From Streptomyces sp. NRRL F-6131 (lineage in GTDB: Bacteria > Actinomycetota > Actinomycetes > Streptomycetales > Streptomycetaceae): a DNA stretch of 64,000 nt. Of the stretch, positions 36,917 to 45,424 are shown one piece after another; positions within the stretch are counted from its first letter, which is position 1, and every line of letters starts with the position of its first letter. The notes under the pieces are model-generated. The model made no database searches. It had not been told where the DNA came from and worked only from the letters and a program-made list of their open reading frames with translations. The stretch covers positions 1-64,000 of the forward strand of contig JOHN01000013.1 in the NCBI GenBank assembly GCA_000719695.1. The letters run 5' to 3'. The position numbers were made by a program, and so were the translations under genes.

Positions 36917-38419
36917 TCAGCCCTGGTCGGCGGCCGGGTGACCGGGGTCGAGGGGCGGGGCGTTGGTGCCGCAGGCGTACCGGCAGTCCGGCTCGGCCAC
37001 GGGGTGGCGGTCCTCCGGCGCCAGGACGTTCCCGTGGACGGTGGCCAGGGCCGTCAGCCCGCCCGCCACGAGCAGTCCGGCGCAGATCAGCATCGCGGTG
37101 CGGAAGGCGGAGTCGACCGCGCCCGGCACCTGGTAGGCGTCGCCGCTGAGACCGGCCAGGGCGGGCAGTGCGGCGACCGCCAGCAGGCCCGCCGCGCGGG
37201 CCGCGGCGTTGTTGACCCCGCTGGCGATGCCCGCGTGCCGCACCTCCACCGCCGCCAGCACGGTGGCGGTCAGCGGGGCGACCAGCAGCACCATCCCGCT
37301 GCCCATCACGGCGACCGCGGGCAGCACGTCCGTCCAGTACGAGGCGTCGGACCCGATCCGCAGCATCAGCAGCACGCCCGCCGCGCAGAGCAGCGGGCCG
37401 ACGGTGAGCGGCAGCCGCGGGCCGATCCGTTTGCCCAGCCGGCCGGCCCGGGCGGAGAGCGCCAGCATGATCACGGTGATCGGCACCAGGGCCAGCCCGG
37501 AGACCAGCGGGGAGAAGCCGGAGACGATCTGCAGCTGGACGACCAGGAGGAAGAAGACACCGCTGAACGCCGCGTAGACGGCGAGGGTGACCAGGTTCAC
37601 GGCGGTGAACAGCCGTGAGGAGAACAGGCCGAGCGGCAGCATCGGCTCCGGGGTGCGGCGCTCGACCAGCACGAAGGCGGCGCCGAGCAGGACGCCGGCC
37701 GCGCCGGTGACCCAGACCGTGGTGGACAGGCCGTCCCCGGCGGCGGTCAGCGCATAGGTGAGCGTGCCGAGGGCGAGGGCGGCCAGCACCGCGCCGAGCA
37801 CGTCGAAACGGCCGGTCGCGGACTCGTCCCGGCTCTCCGGGACGTGCCGGGCGGCGACCGCCACCACCACCGCGGCCAGCGGCAGGTTCAGCAGGAAGAT
37901 CCAGCGCCAGCCCGGGCCGTCCACCAGCCAGCCGCCGAGGAACGGTCCGACGGCGGCCGACACCCCGCCGAGTCCGGACCAGAGGCCGACCGCCGCCGAG
38001 CGGTCGTCCGGATGGAACACCGCCTGGAGCATCGCCAGCGAGCCCGGGGTGAGCAGCGCCCCGCCGATGCCCTGCACGGCGCGCGCCGCGATCAGCACCT
38101 CGATGGTCGGGGCGGCGGCGCAGGCCGCCGACGCCACGGCGAACCAGACCACGCCGAGCAGGAAGACCCGGCGCCGGCCGTACCGGTCGCCGAGCGCGCC
38201 GCCGAGCAGGATCAGGCCCGCCAGGGTGAGCAGATAGGCGTTGAGCGTCCATTGCAGGGCGTCGAGTTGGGCACCGAGGTCGGTGCCGATCCGGGGCAGC
38301 GCGACGTTCACGACGGTCCCGTCGAGCATCGCCATGCTGGAACCGAGCACCGTTGCCAGAAGTACCCGGCGTCCCTGCGCGGTGCCCAACCGCAGGGTGC
38401 CGGCCTCGGAGGTGGCCAC
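36917..38419 (-). CDS. MFS drug-efflux transporter, DHA2 family
   Basis: 500 residues with about 14 membrane helices. Helix 1 carries SSMAMLDGTVVNVALPRIG, motif A reads LGGALGDRYGRRRVFLLG, and the antiporter motif C region reads GLGGVSAAVGPFLGGWLVDG. This is an EmrB/QacA-like proton antiporter for drugs or metabolites. The start is GTG 38419; the nearby ATG at 38426 is out of frame. The final 30 residues hold two cysteines (PDCRYACGTN). No regulator adjoins it. Confidence 0.86.
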   Translation of the reverse strand: MATSEAGTLRLGTAQGRRVLLATVLGSSMAMLDGTVVNVALPRIGTDLGAQLDALQWTLNAYLLTLAGLILLGGALGDRYGRRRVFLLGVVWFAVASAACAAAPTIEVLIAARAVQGIGGALLTPGSLAMLQAVFHPDDRSAAVGLWSGLGGVSAAVGPFLGGWLVDGPGWRWIFLLNLPLAAVVVAVAARHVPESRDESATGRFDVLGAVLAALALGTLTYALTAAGDGLSTTVWVTGAAGVLLGAAFVLVERRTPEPMLPLGLFSSRLFTAVNLVTLAVYAAFSGVFFLLVVQLQIVSGFSPLVSGLALVPITVIMLALSARAGRLGKRIGPRLPLTVGPLLCAAGVLLMLRIGSDASYWTDVLPAVAVMGSGMVLLVAPLTATVLAAVEVRHAGIASGVNNAAARAAGLLAVAALPALAGLSGDAYQVPGAVDSAFRTAMLICAGLLVAGGLTALATVHGNVLAPEDRHPVAEPDCRYACGTNAPPLDPGHPAADQG

Positions 38420-38710
38420 GGCTCATGGTGGGTCCCGCGGGGCTGACGTGACAAGGGTCACCGGGGGTGTGTCGGGGGATGTCCGTTGCGTGAGTGATCG
38501 TGTGCGGACCGATGACGATGTCGGCGGAGGGTGCTGGATCACGTGCGCGCCGTGAATGGATTGTGCACGCACTGTGCATGGATTCCCTGCGGAGCGTCAC
38601 GGCATTCCGGACTTTGGTCCCGGGTTCCGGAGATCGACATTGCTTCACCCGAACGGATGGGTTTTAGTTCAGCGACCGCCCGGCGTCAGCCCGGGTGGCC
38701 ACCGGGTGGA
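38420..38710. other. Intergenic region upstream of the c-di-AMP riboswitch
   Basis: Gene-free and less GC-rich than average. It has TGTGCACGCACTGTGCA around 38563-38579, flanked by ATGGATT on both sides, a possible regulator site. The promoters of the divergent MFS and M23 genes should lie here, but no clear boxes were assigned. Confidence 0.45.
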
Positions 38711-38884
38711 ACGCCTAGTCCTGCCGTTGCCCGGTGGTACGCAACGAACTCTGTACGGCAGGAGCGGGGGACCCACAGGTAAGTCGCCGGACCCGAATTT
38801 CTCGTGGCCCGGCTCGGGGTGAAGCCGCGTCTTATTGCGGCCGGGCAACTCCAGCCCGAACCCGACAGCTCACCTCGCAGGCGT
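38711..38884 (+). promoter_or_regulatory. ydaO-type c-di-AMP riboswitch
   Basis: The conserved core strings of the actinobacterial ydaO class are present: CCTGCCGTTGCCCGGTGGTA, GGCAGGAGCGGGGGACCCA, CTCGGGGTGAAGCCGC, and GCCCGAACCCGACAGCTCAC followed by CTCGCAGG. The closing helix P1 is ACGCCT (38711-38716) with AGGCGT (38879-38884). It ends one base before the GGAGAGGA ribosome site of the M23 gene. c-di-AMP binding normally lowers expression of wall hydrolases and ion carriers. Confidence 0.9.
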
Positions 38885-38901
38885 CGGAGAGGACATTCCC
38901 C

Positions 38902-39954
38902 ATGCCCGCACAGGCTCGTCGTATCGCCCTGCCCCGCGCCGTCCGCATCGGCATCGCCACCGCCGTCACCGGCGCCGCCTTCGCCCTCCCGCTGGTGACC
39001 ACCGTCGCCGCCCAGGCGCACGAGGCCCCGGCCGCCGGCCACACCCAGCAGAGCAGCACCTGGACCGGCGCCACCAGCGTCGACGCCACCCCGACCGCCG
39101 CCGAGGCCGCTCCGGCCGCCGCCGAGACCGCCCCCGCCGCTCCGGCCGCGCCGGCCGAGGAGAGCTACAAGGTCGTCGGCGGGGACACCCTGTCGAAGAT
39201 CGCCGACGCCAAGAACGTCGACGGTGGCTGGCAGGCCCTGTACGACCACAACCGCTCGGTCGTCGGCGCCAACCCGAACCTCATCTTCCCGGGCCAGCAG
39301 CTCGCGCTCGGCACCAAGGCCGCCGAGGCCGCCAAGCCCGCCGCTCCGGCCGAGGCCGCCAAGCCGGCCGCCCCCGCGGCCAAGGCGAAGACCTCGCAGG
39401 ACTCGGTGAAGCCGGCCGCCAAGCCGGCCAAGCCCGCCGCCCCGGCGGAGAAGCCGGCCGCCCCGGCCGCCAAGCCCGCGGTCCAGCCCGTCGTCGCCCC
39501 GGTCGCGAAGCCCGCCACCCCGGCTCCGGCCCCGGCCGTCGCCGCCTCCGGCTTCTTCGCCCCGCTGGCCAACCCGAAGCTCGGCACCGCCTACGGCGTG
39601 GCCGGCTCGATGTGGGCCTCCGGTCACCACACCGGTGCCGACTTCGTCGCCTCCACCGGCACCCCGCTGCGCGCCGTCGGCGCCGGCACCGTGGTGAAGG
39701 CCGGCAACGGCGGCGCCTACGGCAACGAGGTCGAGATCAAGCTCGCCGACGGCAAGTACGCCCAGTACGCGCACCTGTCCTCGATCGGCGTGTCGGTCGG
39801 TCAGACCGTCACCGCCGGCCAGCAGATCGGCCTCTCCGGTGCGACCGGCAACGTGACCGGCCCGCACCTGCACTTCGAGATCCGCACCGGCTCGGAGTAC
39901 GGCTCGGACATCGACCCGATCGCCTACCTGCGGGCGCACGGCGTCGCGATCTGA
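38902..39954 (+). CDS. Secreted LysM / M23 peptidoglycan hydrolase
   Basis: 350 residues. A signal peptide (IGIATAVTGAAFALPLVTTV) ends near AQAHE-A. Residues 85-135 are a LysM domain (YKVVGGDTLSKIADAKNV to IFPGQQLALG). An Ala/Pro/Lys linker follows, then a C-terminal M23 (LytM-type) endopeptidase with zinc ligands in GHHTGADF and GPHLHFEIR and the catalytic His in YAHLSSIG. It would cut peptide cross-links in peptidoglycan. ATG 38902 has GGAGAGGA at 38886-38893. Expression is under the c-di-AMP riboswitch directly upstream. Confidence 0.92.
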   Translation: MPAQARRIALPRAVRIGIATAVTGAAFALPLVTTVAAQAHEAPAAGHTQQSSTWTGATSVDATPTAAEAAPAAAETAPAAPAAPAEESYKVVGGDTLSKIADAKNVDGGWQALYDHNRSVVGANPNLIFPGQQLALGTKAAEAAKPAAPAEAAKPAAPAAKAKTSQDSVKPAAKPAKPAAPAEKPAAPAAKPAVQPVVAPVAKPATPAPAPAVAASGFFAPLANPKLGTAYGVAGSMWASGHHTGADFVASTGTPLRAVGAGTVVKAGNGGAYGNEVEIKLADGKYAQYAHLSSIGVSVGQTVTAGQQIGLSGATGNVTGPHLHFEIRTGSEYGSDIDPIAYLRAHGVAI

Positions 39955-40088
39955 CCCTCGGTCGGATCAACTGCCACCGCTGGGTGCGGGGCGAAACGAC
40001 CCCCGGGATGGTCATGTCGGGTGACCGCTCGACCGGGTGATCGCCGCACCTCCAGTGGATCGACGGGCGCGGGACACGCCCGTCCTGC

Positions 40089-40134
40089 CGGCCGGCCCGG
40101 CTCGCGAAACCTCCCTCGCGAGCCGGGCCGGCCG
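40089..40134. terminator. Strong bidirectional terminator
   Basis: A perfect 19-bp stem (40089-40107 with 40116-40134, core CCGGCCCGGCTCGCGA) with an eight-base loop lies between convergent genes. Confidence 0.8.
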
Positions 40135-40234
40135 TCGTCGTGCCCGGGGCGGGGTGGGGGCCGCGCCGAAGTTCAACAGTCCCTGGTGGGGGGGTGATTG
40201 ACGAGCGATCAGGAAGGCTTGGCACGCCGGCGGT

Positions 40235-40990
40235 TCAGGAGCGGTGGGCCGGCAGCGCCTGCTCGGCGGCGGTCAGCAGCTGGTGCACCCGGTGGCCGAA
40301 CTCGTCGGCGTCGCGGGCCGGTTCGGGGAAGACCAGGCGGACGTCACGGTGGCCGTGCGGGTGGTCCAGGCGGAGCACCAGGCCGTACCGGTCGAGGGCG
40401 AGCGGGCGGATGTCGGGGCGGTCGGCGAGCAGCGCGGCGTCGAGCAGCCGGGTGAGCACGGCGAGCGCGTCGGGGTGGTCGTCGGCGAGGTGGGTGAGCA
40501 GACCGGCCTCGTAGCGGGCGAGCGGGTCGGGGGCGGCCGCCGCGAGGTCGGCGCCGGTGATCGCGGTGGTGCCGTACGGGGTGGAGAGGACGGCGTGCGC
40601 CACGTCCAGGTGGAGGTGGACGCTGAGGCCGTCGTCGGCCAGATGGGCGAGGTGGAGCCGGCCGGCCAGGGTGAGGCGGCCGCGGACCCGGTCGCGGACG
40701 GCCACCGGGGCGATGTCGGTGAGGTCCAGTACGACGGCGAGGCCGTCCTGCTCGCGGGCGGTGGCGGCGGTCACCGGGGAGTCGAGCGGGGCGCGCAGCC
40801 GGAGCCGGGAACCGTGCACCGAGACCGGGGTGGAGAGTTCGTGCTGCTCGCCGCAGGCGCGCAGGACCACCGAGGAGGTGGCGGTGAGCAGGCTGGCGAT
40901 CCGCTCGGCGGCGGTGGGCTCGGGGATCGCGGCGTCGTGGTCGTGCTCATGGCCGTGGCCGTGGCCGTGGTTGTGCGGGTGGGGGCGCAT
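40235..40990 (-). CDS. DUF2470 protein, iron-regulated
   Basis: 251 residues. The N-terminus is His-rich (HPHNHGHGHGHEHDHD), a possible metal-binding arm. The C-terminal part (LADDHPDALAVLTRLLDAAL) matches DUF2470, a domain found at the end of HugZ-like haem oxygenases and PNPOx proteins. The middle resembles the split barrel, but ligands for haem could not be assigned. A perfect iron box lies 33 bases upstream, so it should be repressed by DmdR1/IdeR with iron; a role in haem or iron use is inferred. Start ATG 40990 has GGAGG upstream. Confidence 0.75.
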   Translation of the reverse strand: MRPHPHNHGHGHGHEHDHDAAIPEPTAAERIASLLTATSSVVLRACGEQHELSTPVSVHGSRLRLRAPLDSPVTAATAREQDGLAVVLDLTDIAPVAVRDRVRGRLTLAGRLHLAHLADDGLSVHLHLDVAHAVLSTPYGTTAITGADLAAAAPDPLARYEAGLLTHLADDHPDALAVLTRLLDAALLADRPDIRPLALDRYGLVLRLDHPHGHRDVRLVFPEPARDADEFGHRVHQLLTAAEQALPAHRS

Positions 40991-41022
40991 GGGTACGGGA
41001 CCTCCGACGGACTGGCTGCTGG

Positions 41023-41041
41023 TTAGGTGAGCCTAACCTAA
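41023..41041 (-). promoter_or_regulatory. IdeR/DmdR1 iron box
   Basis: Read on the minus strand, TTAGGTTAGGCTCACCTAA matches the 19-bp actinobacterial iron-repressor consensus at every position. It sits between the start at 40990 and the upstream region, where it would cover the promoter. Confidence 0.9.
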
Positions 41042-41094
41042 TCAGTTGCGAGGGGGAGGGCAAGGCGCCGGGGACGGTGGTGTCGGGACGTGCT

Positions 41095-41127
41095 CGAAGG
41101 GCCCGGACGTGGTGTCCGGGCCCTTCG
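41095..41127 (-). terminator. Terminator after the RidA gene
   Basis: A perfect 14-bp stem (41095-41108 with 41114-41127, core AAGGGCCCGGAC) lies 35 bases beyond the RidA stop codon on the minus strand. Confidence 0.75.
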
Positions 41128-41161
41128 TCGCGGCGGTGGTGCTCGTCCGTCCGGGGTGGGG

Positions 41162-41569
41162 TCAGCCGATGACCGCCTGGGCGTCGATCTCCACCAGCAT
41201 CGGCTCCTGCGGCAGTTCGACGAAGATCGTGGTCCGGCACGGCTTCACGCCGCCCGGCTTGATGTTCTCCTCGATGAACTCGGCGTAGACCTCGTTCATC
41301 AGCGGGAAGTCGGCGCGCTTGGTGAGGTACACCCGGAACATCACCACGTCCTCGACGGTCGCGCCGCCGGCCTCCACGATCGCCTTGACGTTCTCCAGCG
41401 TGCGGCGGGTCTGCGCCTTCACGTCGCCGTGGTGGAGGTACTCGCCGGTGGCCGGGTCCTGCGGGCCCTGGCCGGACACCTGGAGGATCGGGCCCTTGCG
41501 GACGCCCTGGGAGAACATCCAGGCCGGGGCGGGGGCGCCGTCGGTGCGGATCTCGGTCTTGTCGCTCAT
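41162..41569 (-). CDS. ridA: RidA-family enamine/imine deaminase
   Basis: 135 residues of the YjgF/YER057c/UK114 family. ILQVSGQGPQDPATGEYLHH, LENVKAIVEAGGATVEDVVM and the catalytic Arg region KPCRTTIFVELPQEPMLVEID are present. RidA hydrolyses reactive enamines or imines that PLP-dependent deaminases release. It is the last gene of the kinase-regulator-RidA group, and its likely job is to clear the intermediate made by the fold-III deaminase encoded on the other strand (44000-45424). ATG 41569 lacks a strong ribosome site. A terminator follows. Confidence 0.88.
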   Translation of the reverse strand: MSDKTEIRTDGAPAPAWMFSQGVRKGPILQVSGQGPQDPATGEYLHHGDVKAQTRRTLENVKAIVEAGGATVEDVVMFRVYLTKRADFPLMNEVYAEFIEENIKPGGVKPCRTTIFVELPQEPMLVEIDAQAVIG

Positions 41570-41673
41570 GCGTGCTCGCTTCGTCGAGGAGGTGGGAGGT
41601 GGGGACGTGTGGACAGGGGGGCAGGGGGTCAGGGGCGCCGGGGGGCGGTGGTCGCGGGTGCCGGGGCAGGCGG

Positions 41674-42426
41674 TCACGGGTGCTGCGGCGGCTGGCCGCA
41701 GTCGGCGGAGATCGCCCGGGCGGTGGCGAGCAGCTGGGGCAGCAGCTCCAGCACCTGCTCGTAGGGGAGCACGACGTCCGGGACGGAGATCGAGGCGGCC
41801 GCGACCACCCGGCCGCTGGCGTCCCGGATCGGCGCGGCCACGCAGTTGATGAACGCCTCGTGCTCGGCGTGGTCCTGGGCCCAGCCCTGGGCGGCGACCC
41901 GGTCCAGCTCGGCCAGCAGCGCCTCGGGCGTGGTGAGGGTGCGCGCGGTGTGCGGGGTGAAGTCGATGCCGGCCACCACCCGGCGCCGCTCGGGCGCGGG
42001 CAGGTCGGCTAGCAGCACCTTGGACACCGCGGCGCTGTGCAGGGCGGCGCGCAGGCCGATCCGCGAGTACATCCGCACCGGGTGCCGGGAGTCGTACTTG
42101 TCGATGTAGACCACCTCGCCGCCCTCGTACGCGGCCAGGTGCACGGTCTGGCCGGTGCCGGCGTTCAGCTCGGCGAGGTACGGCGCGGCGATCCGGCGGA
42201 CGCCGCGCTGCTCCAGTGCGAGGCCGGAGAGGGCGAACAGGCCGGCGCCCAGGTGGTAGCGGTAGCCGGCGTCGCGGTAGACGAAGCGTTCTTCCTCGAG
42301 GCTCTGGAGCAGCCGGAGCACGGTCGTCTTGTGCACGCCGAGGACCTCGGCCAGCTGGTCCAGGGAACGCTCGCCCTCGCCGAGTTCGGCGAGGATGCGC
42401 AGGGCGCGGGTGACGGTCTGGCTCAT
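41674..42426 (-). CDS. IclR-family regulator of the D-amino-sugar-acid cluster
   Basis: 250 residues. The winged helix is SLDQLAEVLGVHKTTVLRLL followed by the wing YRDAGYRYHLG; the C-terminal effector domain carries VHLAAYEGGEVVYIDKYDS, FINCVAAPIRDASG, and VVAAASISVP. IclR proteins often sense keto acids such as KDG or related sugar acids. Its start overlaps the stop of the kinase gene (ATGA). It probably acts at the palindromes in the divergent region 43941-43982. Confidence 0.87.
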   Translation of the reverse strand: MSQTVTRALRILAELGEGERSLDQLAEVLGVHKTTVLRLLQSLEEERFVYRDAGYRYHLGAGLFALSGLALEQRGVRRIAAPYLAELNAGTGQTVHLAAYEGGEVVYIDKYDSRHPVRMYSRIGLRAALHSAAVSKVLLADLPAPERRRVVAGIDFTPHTARTLTTPEALLAELDRVAAQGWAQDHAEHEAFINCVAAPIRDASGRVVAAASISVPDVVLPYEQVLELLPQLLATARAISADCGQPPQHP

Positions 42427-43820
42427 GGTGCTCCAAGGGCCGGGGTGGCGGCCGGTCGAGGGTCGGCGGCACCGCCCCCGGGTGCGGCGGGCGCGGAGCG
42501 GCGGGCGGGGACGGGCTGGTCGGAGGCGGTCCGGTCGGGTCCGGCGGTGTGCCGGTCGGGGGTGTGGCGGTCCGGGGTGTGGCGGTCGGGGGCGGGGGTC
42601 GGTGCGGCGAGCGCAGGGGACACGATGCCATCCGCCGAGATCCGGGTGGCGGCCCAGTCCTCGGGAGAGGCGTCGAGCAGGGCGGCGACCACCGCCTCGG
42701 GCGGCAGCTCGGCCTGGTCGCCGTGGGTGGTCAGCGCGCACGCCGCGCTCAGGTGGCCCAGTCGCAGGCGGCGCCGCTGGTCGAGGCCGCGCACCGTCCC
42801 GGCGAGGTAGCCGGCGGCGAAGGCGTCGCCCGCGCCGGTCGCCTCGACCACGTCGACCGTCAGGGCCGGTTCGGAGACCGCCGTGCCGTCGCGCTCCACC
42901 GCGGTGACCAGCCGGGCCTCGTCCTTGACCACCACCGTGGCGGGGGAGGGGAACCGGCGGCGCAGGGCCTGCGGCTCCCCGGTGCCGAAGGCGGCCTCGG
43001 CCTCGTCGGCGCCGAGCAGCAGCAGGTCCGCGGCGTCCAGCAGGGCCGGCAGCACCGTGAGGTCGCGGTCGCGCCAGAGCGCCGGTCGCCAGTTGAGGTC
43101 GAAGCTGACCAGCCGGCCGGGGCGGCGGTCCGCCAGCAGGGCGCGGAGCAGGGCGAGGCAGTCGTCGGAGAGCGCGGCGGTGATGCCGGACAGGTGGAGC
43201 AGCCGGGCGCCGCTGAGCAGCCGGACGGCCGTCGGGTCGGTCAGCAGGGCCGGGGAGAGGGCGGCGGCCGCCGAGCCGCGCCGGTGGTAGTGCAGCCGGC
43301 TGCGGCCCGGGCCGAGGTCGTGACGGTCACCGGTGGTGCCCCCGACCTCCTTGAGGTAGACGCCGGTGGGGCGGTGCGGGTCGACGGCGACCGCGGAGAC
43401 GTCCACCCCGCGGGCGGTCAGGTCGCCGAGCAGCCGGCGGCCGAAGCCGTCGTCGCCCACCCGGCTGATCCAGGCGCTCGGTACGCCCAGGGCGGCCAGG
43501 GCGCCGGCGACGTTGGACTCGGCGCCGCCGACCGAGAGCCGGAAGTTCTCCACGGACTCCAGCGGCCCGGCCCGGTCGGGGAGGAGGACGGCCATCGACT
43601 CGCCCACGCAGACGGCCACGGGGCCGGCGGCGGCTCGGTCGGTCGGGGAGGTCAGGGCGGCCGGGGAGGTGAGGGCGGTCGGGGTGGCGGGGGCGGCTGA
43701 CGTGGGGTCGGGGCCGGGGCCGCCTTCGGGGCCCGGATCGGTCGGTGCCGGGGCCGGGGAGGCCGTCGGGTTGCCGAGCTGCGGGGTGCCCGGGCTCGCG
43801 GCGGCGTCCTGGCGTGGCAT
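42423..43820 (-). CDS. PfkB-family sugar kinase, KDG kinase type
   Basis: 465 residues, of which about 65-375 form a ribokinase-like domain: VGGAESNVAGALAALGVPS (substrate loop), VSFDLNWRPALW, and the anion-hole/catalytic motif EATGAGDAFAAGYLAG. The sequence resembles 2-keto-3-deoxygluconate kinases, fitting the KDPG aldolase in the divergent operon. The first 62 residues and the last 85 or so are low-complexity Pro/Ala/Thr, the tail with PDRHT repeated three times; they are not part of the usual enzyme. ATG 43820 follows GGAG. It is coupled to the iclR gene. Confidence 0.83.
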   Translation of the reverse strand: MPRQDAAASPGTPQLGNPTASPAPAPTDPGPEGGPGPDPTSAAPATPTALTSPAALTSPTDRAAAGPVAVCVGESMAVLLPDRAGPLESVENFRLSVGGAESNVAGALAALGVPSAWISRVGDDGFGRRLLGDLTARGVDVSAVAVDPHRPTGVYLKEVGGTTGDRHDLGPGRSRLHYHRRGSAAAALSPALLTDPTAVRLLSGARLLHLSGITAALSDDCLALLRALLADRRPGRLVSFDLNWRPALWRDRDLTVLPALLDAADLLLLGADEAEAAFGTGEPQALRRRFPSPATVVVKDEARLVTAVERDGTAVSEPALTVDVVEATGAGDAFAAGYLAGTVRGLDQRRRLRLGHLSAACALTTHGDQAELPPEAVVAALLDASPEDWAATRISADGIVSPALAAPTPAPDRHTPDRHTPDRHTAGPDRTASDQPVPARRSAPAAPGGGAADPRPAATPALGAP

Positions 43821-43940
43821 CTGCTGGGCTCCTCGGAGTACTGCGGCCGGCCGGGGTGGGGGTGCTGCGGCGAGCCTGGCTGACCCGCGTCCGGCGGGCG
43901 GCTGTCGTTGACCTTCGTCCGGCGCCGATGCTAGAACCGT

Positions 43941-43982
43941 GTTGCCAGCATGTGCAACCCTCATTGCGCATGTTGCAACATG
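43941..43982. promoter_or_regulatory. IclR-type operators in divergent promoter region
   Basis: GTTGCCAGCATGTGCAAC (43941-43958) has inverted GTTGC arms, and CATGTTGCAACATG (43969-43982) is a perfect 14-bp palindrome sharing the same TTGC/GCAA core. The two lie between the divergent kinase and deaminase starts, a natural place for the IclR protein to control both operons. Confidence 0.65.
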
Positions 43983-43999
43983 GCAGATGGAGGAAGACG

Positions 44000-45424
44000 G
44001 TGGACCAGACCTTCGCCAGCAGTGGCGGCAGCGGCAGCAGGACCGGCGGCGGGGCCGGTGGCGGCAGCGGCGACGCGATCGACTCCGGGGCGGTGGCGGC
44101 GCTCGCCGACGAGGTGATCGACTGGCGGTTCAAGGCCCTGCCCCCGGCCGCCGCAGGACTGACCGTCCGCCAGTACCTCGCCACCGGCCCCACCCTGGCC
44201 GACCTCGGCACCCCGCTGCTCACCCTCGACGCGGGCGCGCTCGACCACAACCTGCACACCATGGCCCGCTGGTGCGCCGACGCCGGCATGGCGCTCGTCC
44301 CGCACGGCAAGACCACCATGGCGCCCGCGCTCTGGCAGGCCCAGCTGGCCGCCGGCAGCCACGGCATCACCCTCGCCAACCTGCCGCAGCTGCGGGTCGC
44401 GCGCGCCTTCGGCGTCCGACGGGTGCTGCTCGCCAACGCCCTGCTCGACCCGGGCGGCCTGCGCTGGCTGGCCGGCGAGCTCGCCGACGACCCGGACTTC
44501 GCCTTCCTCTGCTGGGTCGACTCCGTCGAGGGCGTCCGGCTGATGGACGAGGCGCTGCGCGCGGCCGACGCCGGGCGTCCGGTCGAGGTGCTGGTCGAAC
44601 TCGGCGGCCCCGGCGGTCGCACCGGTGCGCGCACCGTCGACGCGGCCGTGGAGATCGCGGACGCCGTCCGGCGCGCGCCGACCCTGCGGCTGGCCGGCGT
44701 CGGCGGCTACGAGGGCGCCCTGGCGCACGACGCGAGCGAGGGCGGGCTCGGCACGGTGCGCGGGTACCTGAGGTCGCTGGCCGAGCTGCACGGGCGGCTG
44801 GCCGGCCGGTACGCGGAGGGTGCGGCGCCGGTGGTCACGGCGGGGGGCAGTGCCTACTTCGACCTGGTGGCCGAGGAGTTGGGCGCGCTGAAGGACACGT
44901 TCGTGGTGCTGCGCTCGGGCGCCTACCTGGCGCACGACGACGGCTTCTACCGGGGGATCTCACCGCTCGCCCGGGGCGGGGGAGGGGCGGCGGCCGGTTC
45001 GGGTGACGTCGCCGGTGGCGGTGGCGGTGCCGGTGGCGGTGCTGGTGGCGGTGCGGGGGACGGTCGCGGTGAGGTGTTGCGGGCGGCGCTGCACGGCTGG
45101 GCGCGGGTGGTGTCCCGACCGGAGCCGCAGCTGGCGCTGCTGGACGCGGGCAAGCGCGACCTGCCGTTCGACGAGGGCCTGCCGGAGCCGCAGTCGGTCC
45201 GCGGCGGGGCGGAGTTGAGGGGCACGGCGGCGCGGATCACCGCGCTCAACGACCAGCACGCGTTCCTGCGGGACGCGGGCGACCTCGCGCCCGTCGGCGC
45301 CGTCGTGCGGCTCGGGATCTCGCACCCGTGCACCGCCTTCGACAAGTGGACGCTGATCCCGGTGCTGCACGACGCCTCGGCGGCCGAGCCGAAGGTGACC
45401 GGGCTGGTCAGGACGTTCTTCTGA
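44000..45424 (+). CDS. Fold-III PLP amino acid deaminase (D-serine/D-threonine type)
   Basis: 474 residues. The N-terminal alanine-racemase-like barrel holds the PLP lysine (Lys104) in LVPHGKTTMAPALWQAQ, and the C-terminal beta domain ends with LGISHPCTAFDKW, where His and Cys match the zinc site of D-threonine aldolase and eukaryotic D-serine dehydratase relatives. The reaction would be removal of water and ammonia from a beta-hydroxy D-amino acid. In this operon D-glucosaminate is a fitting substrate. Gly-rich stretches occur near the N-terminus and at 44970-45071. GTG 44000 follows GGAGGAAG. The stop overlaps the next start (TGATG). Confidence 0.82.
   Translation: MDQTFASSGGSGSRTGGGAGGGSGDAIDSGAVAALADEVIDWRFKALPPAAAGLTVRQYLATGPTLADLGTPLLTLDAGALDHNLHTMARWCADAGMALVPHGKTTMAPALWQAQLAAGSHGITLANLPQLRVARAFGVRRVLLANALLDPGGLRWLAGELADDPDFAFLCWVDSVEGVRLMDEALRAADAGRPVEVLVELGGPGGRTGARTVDAAVEIADAVRRAPTLRLAGVGGYEGALAHDASEGGLGTVRGYLRSLAELHGRLAGRYAEGAAPVVTAGGSAYFDLVAEELGALKDTFVVLRSGAYLAHDDGFYRGISPLARGGGGAAAGSGDVAGGGGGAGGGAGGGAGDGRGEVLRAALHGWARVVSRPEPQLALLDAGKRDLPFDEGLPEPQSVRGGAELRGTAARITALNDQHAFLRDAGDLAPVGAVVRLGISHPCTAFDKWTLIPVLHDASAAEPKVTGLVRTFF

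Noticed and set aside
42423..42680. Frameshift explaining the long tail of the PfkB kinase
   Set aside because: The tail ends at a stop overlapping the iclR start (ATGA), a normal coupling, so the in-frame extension seems real.
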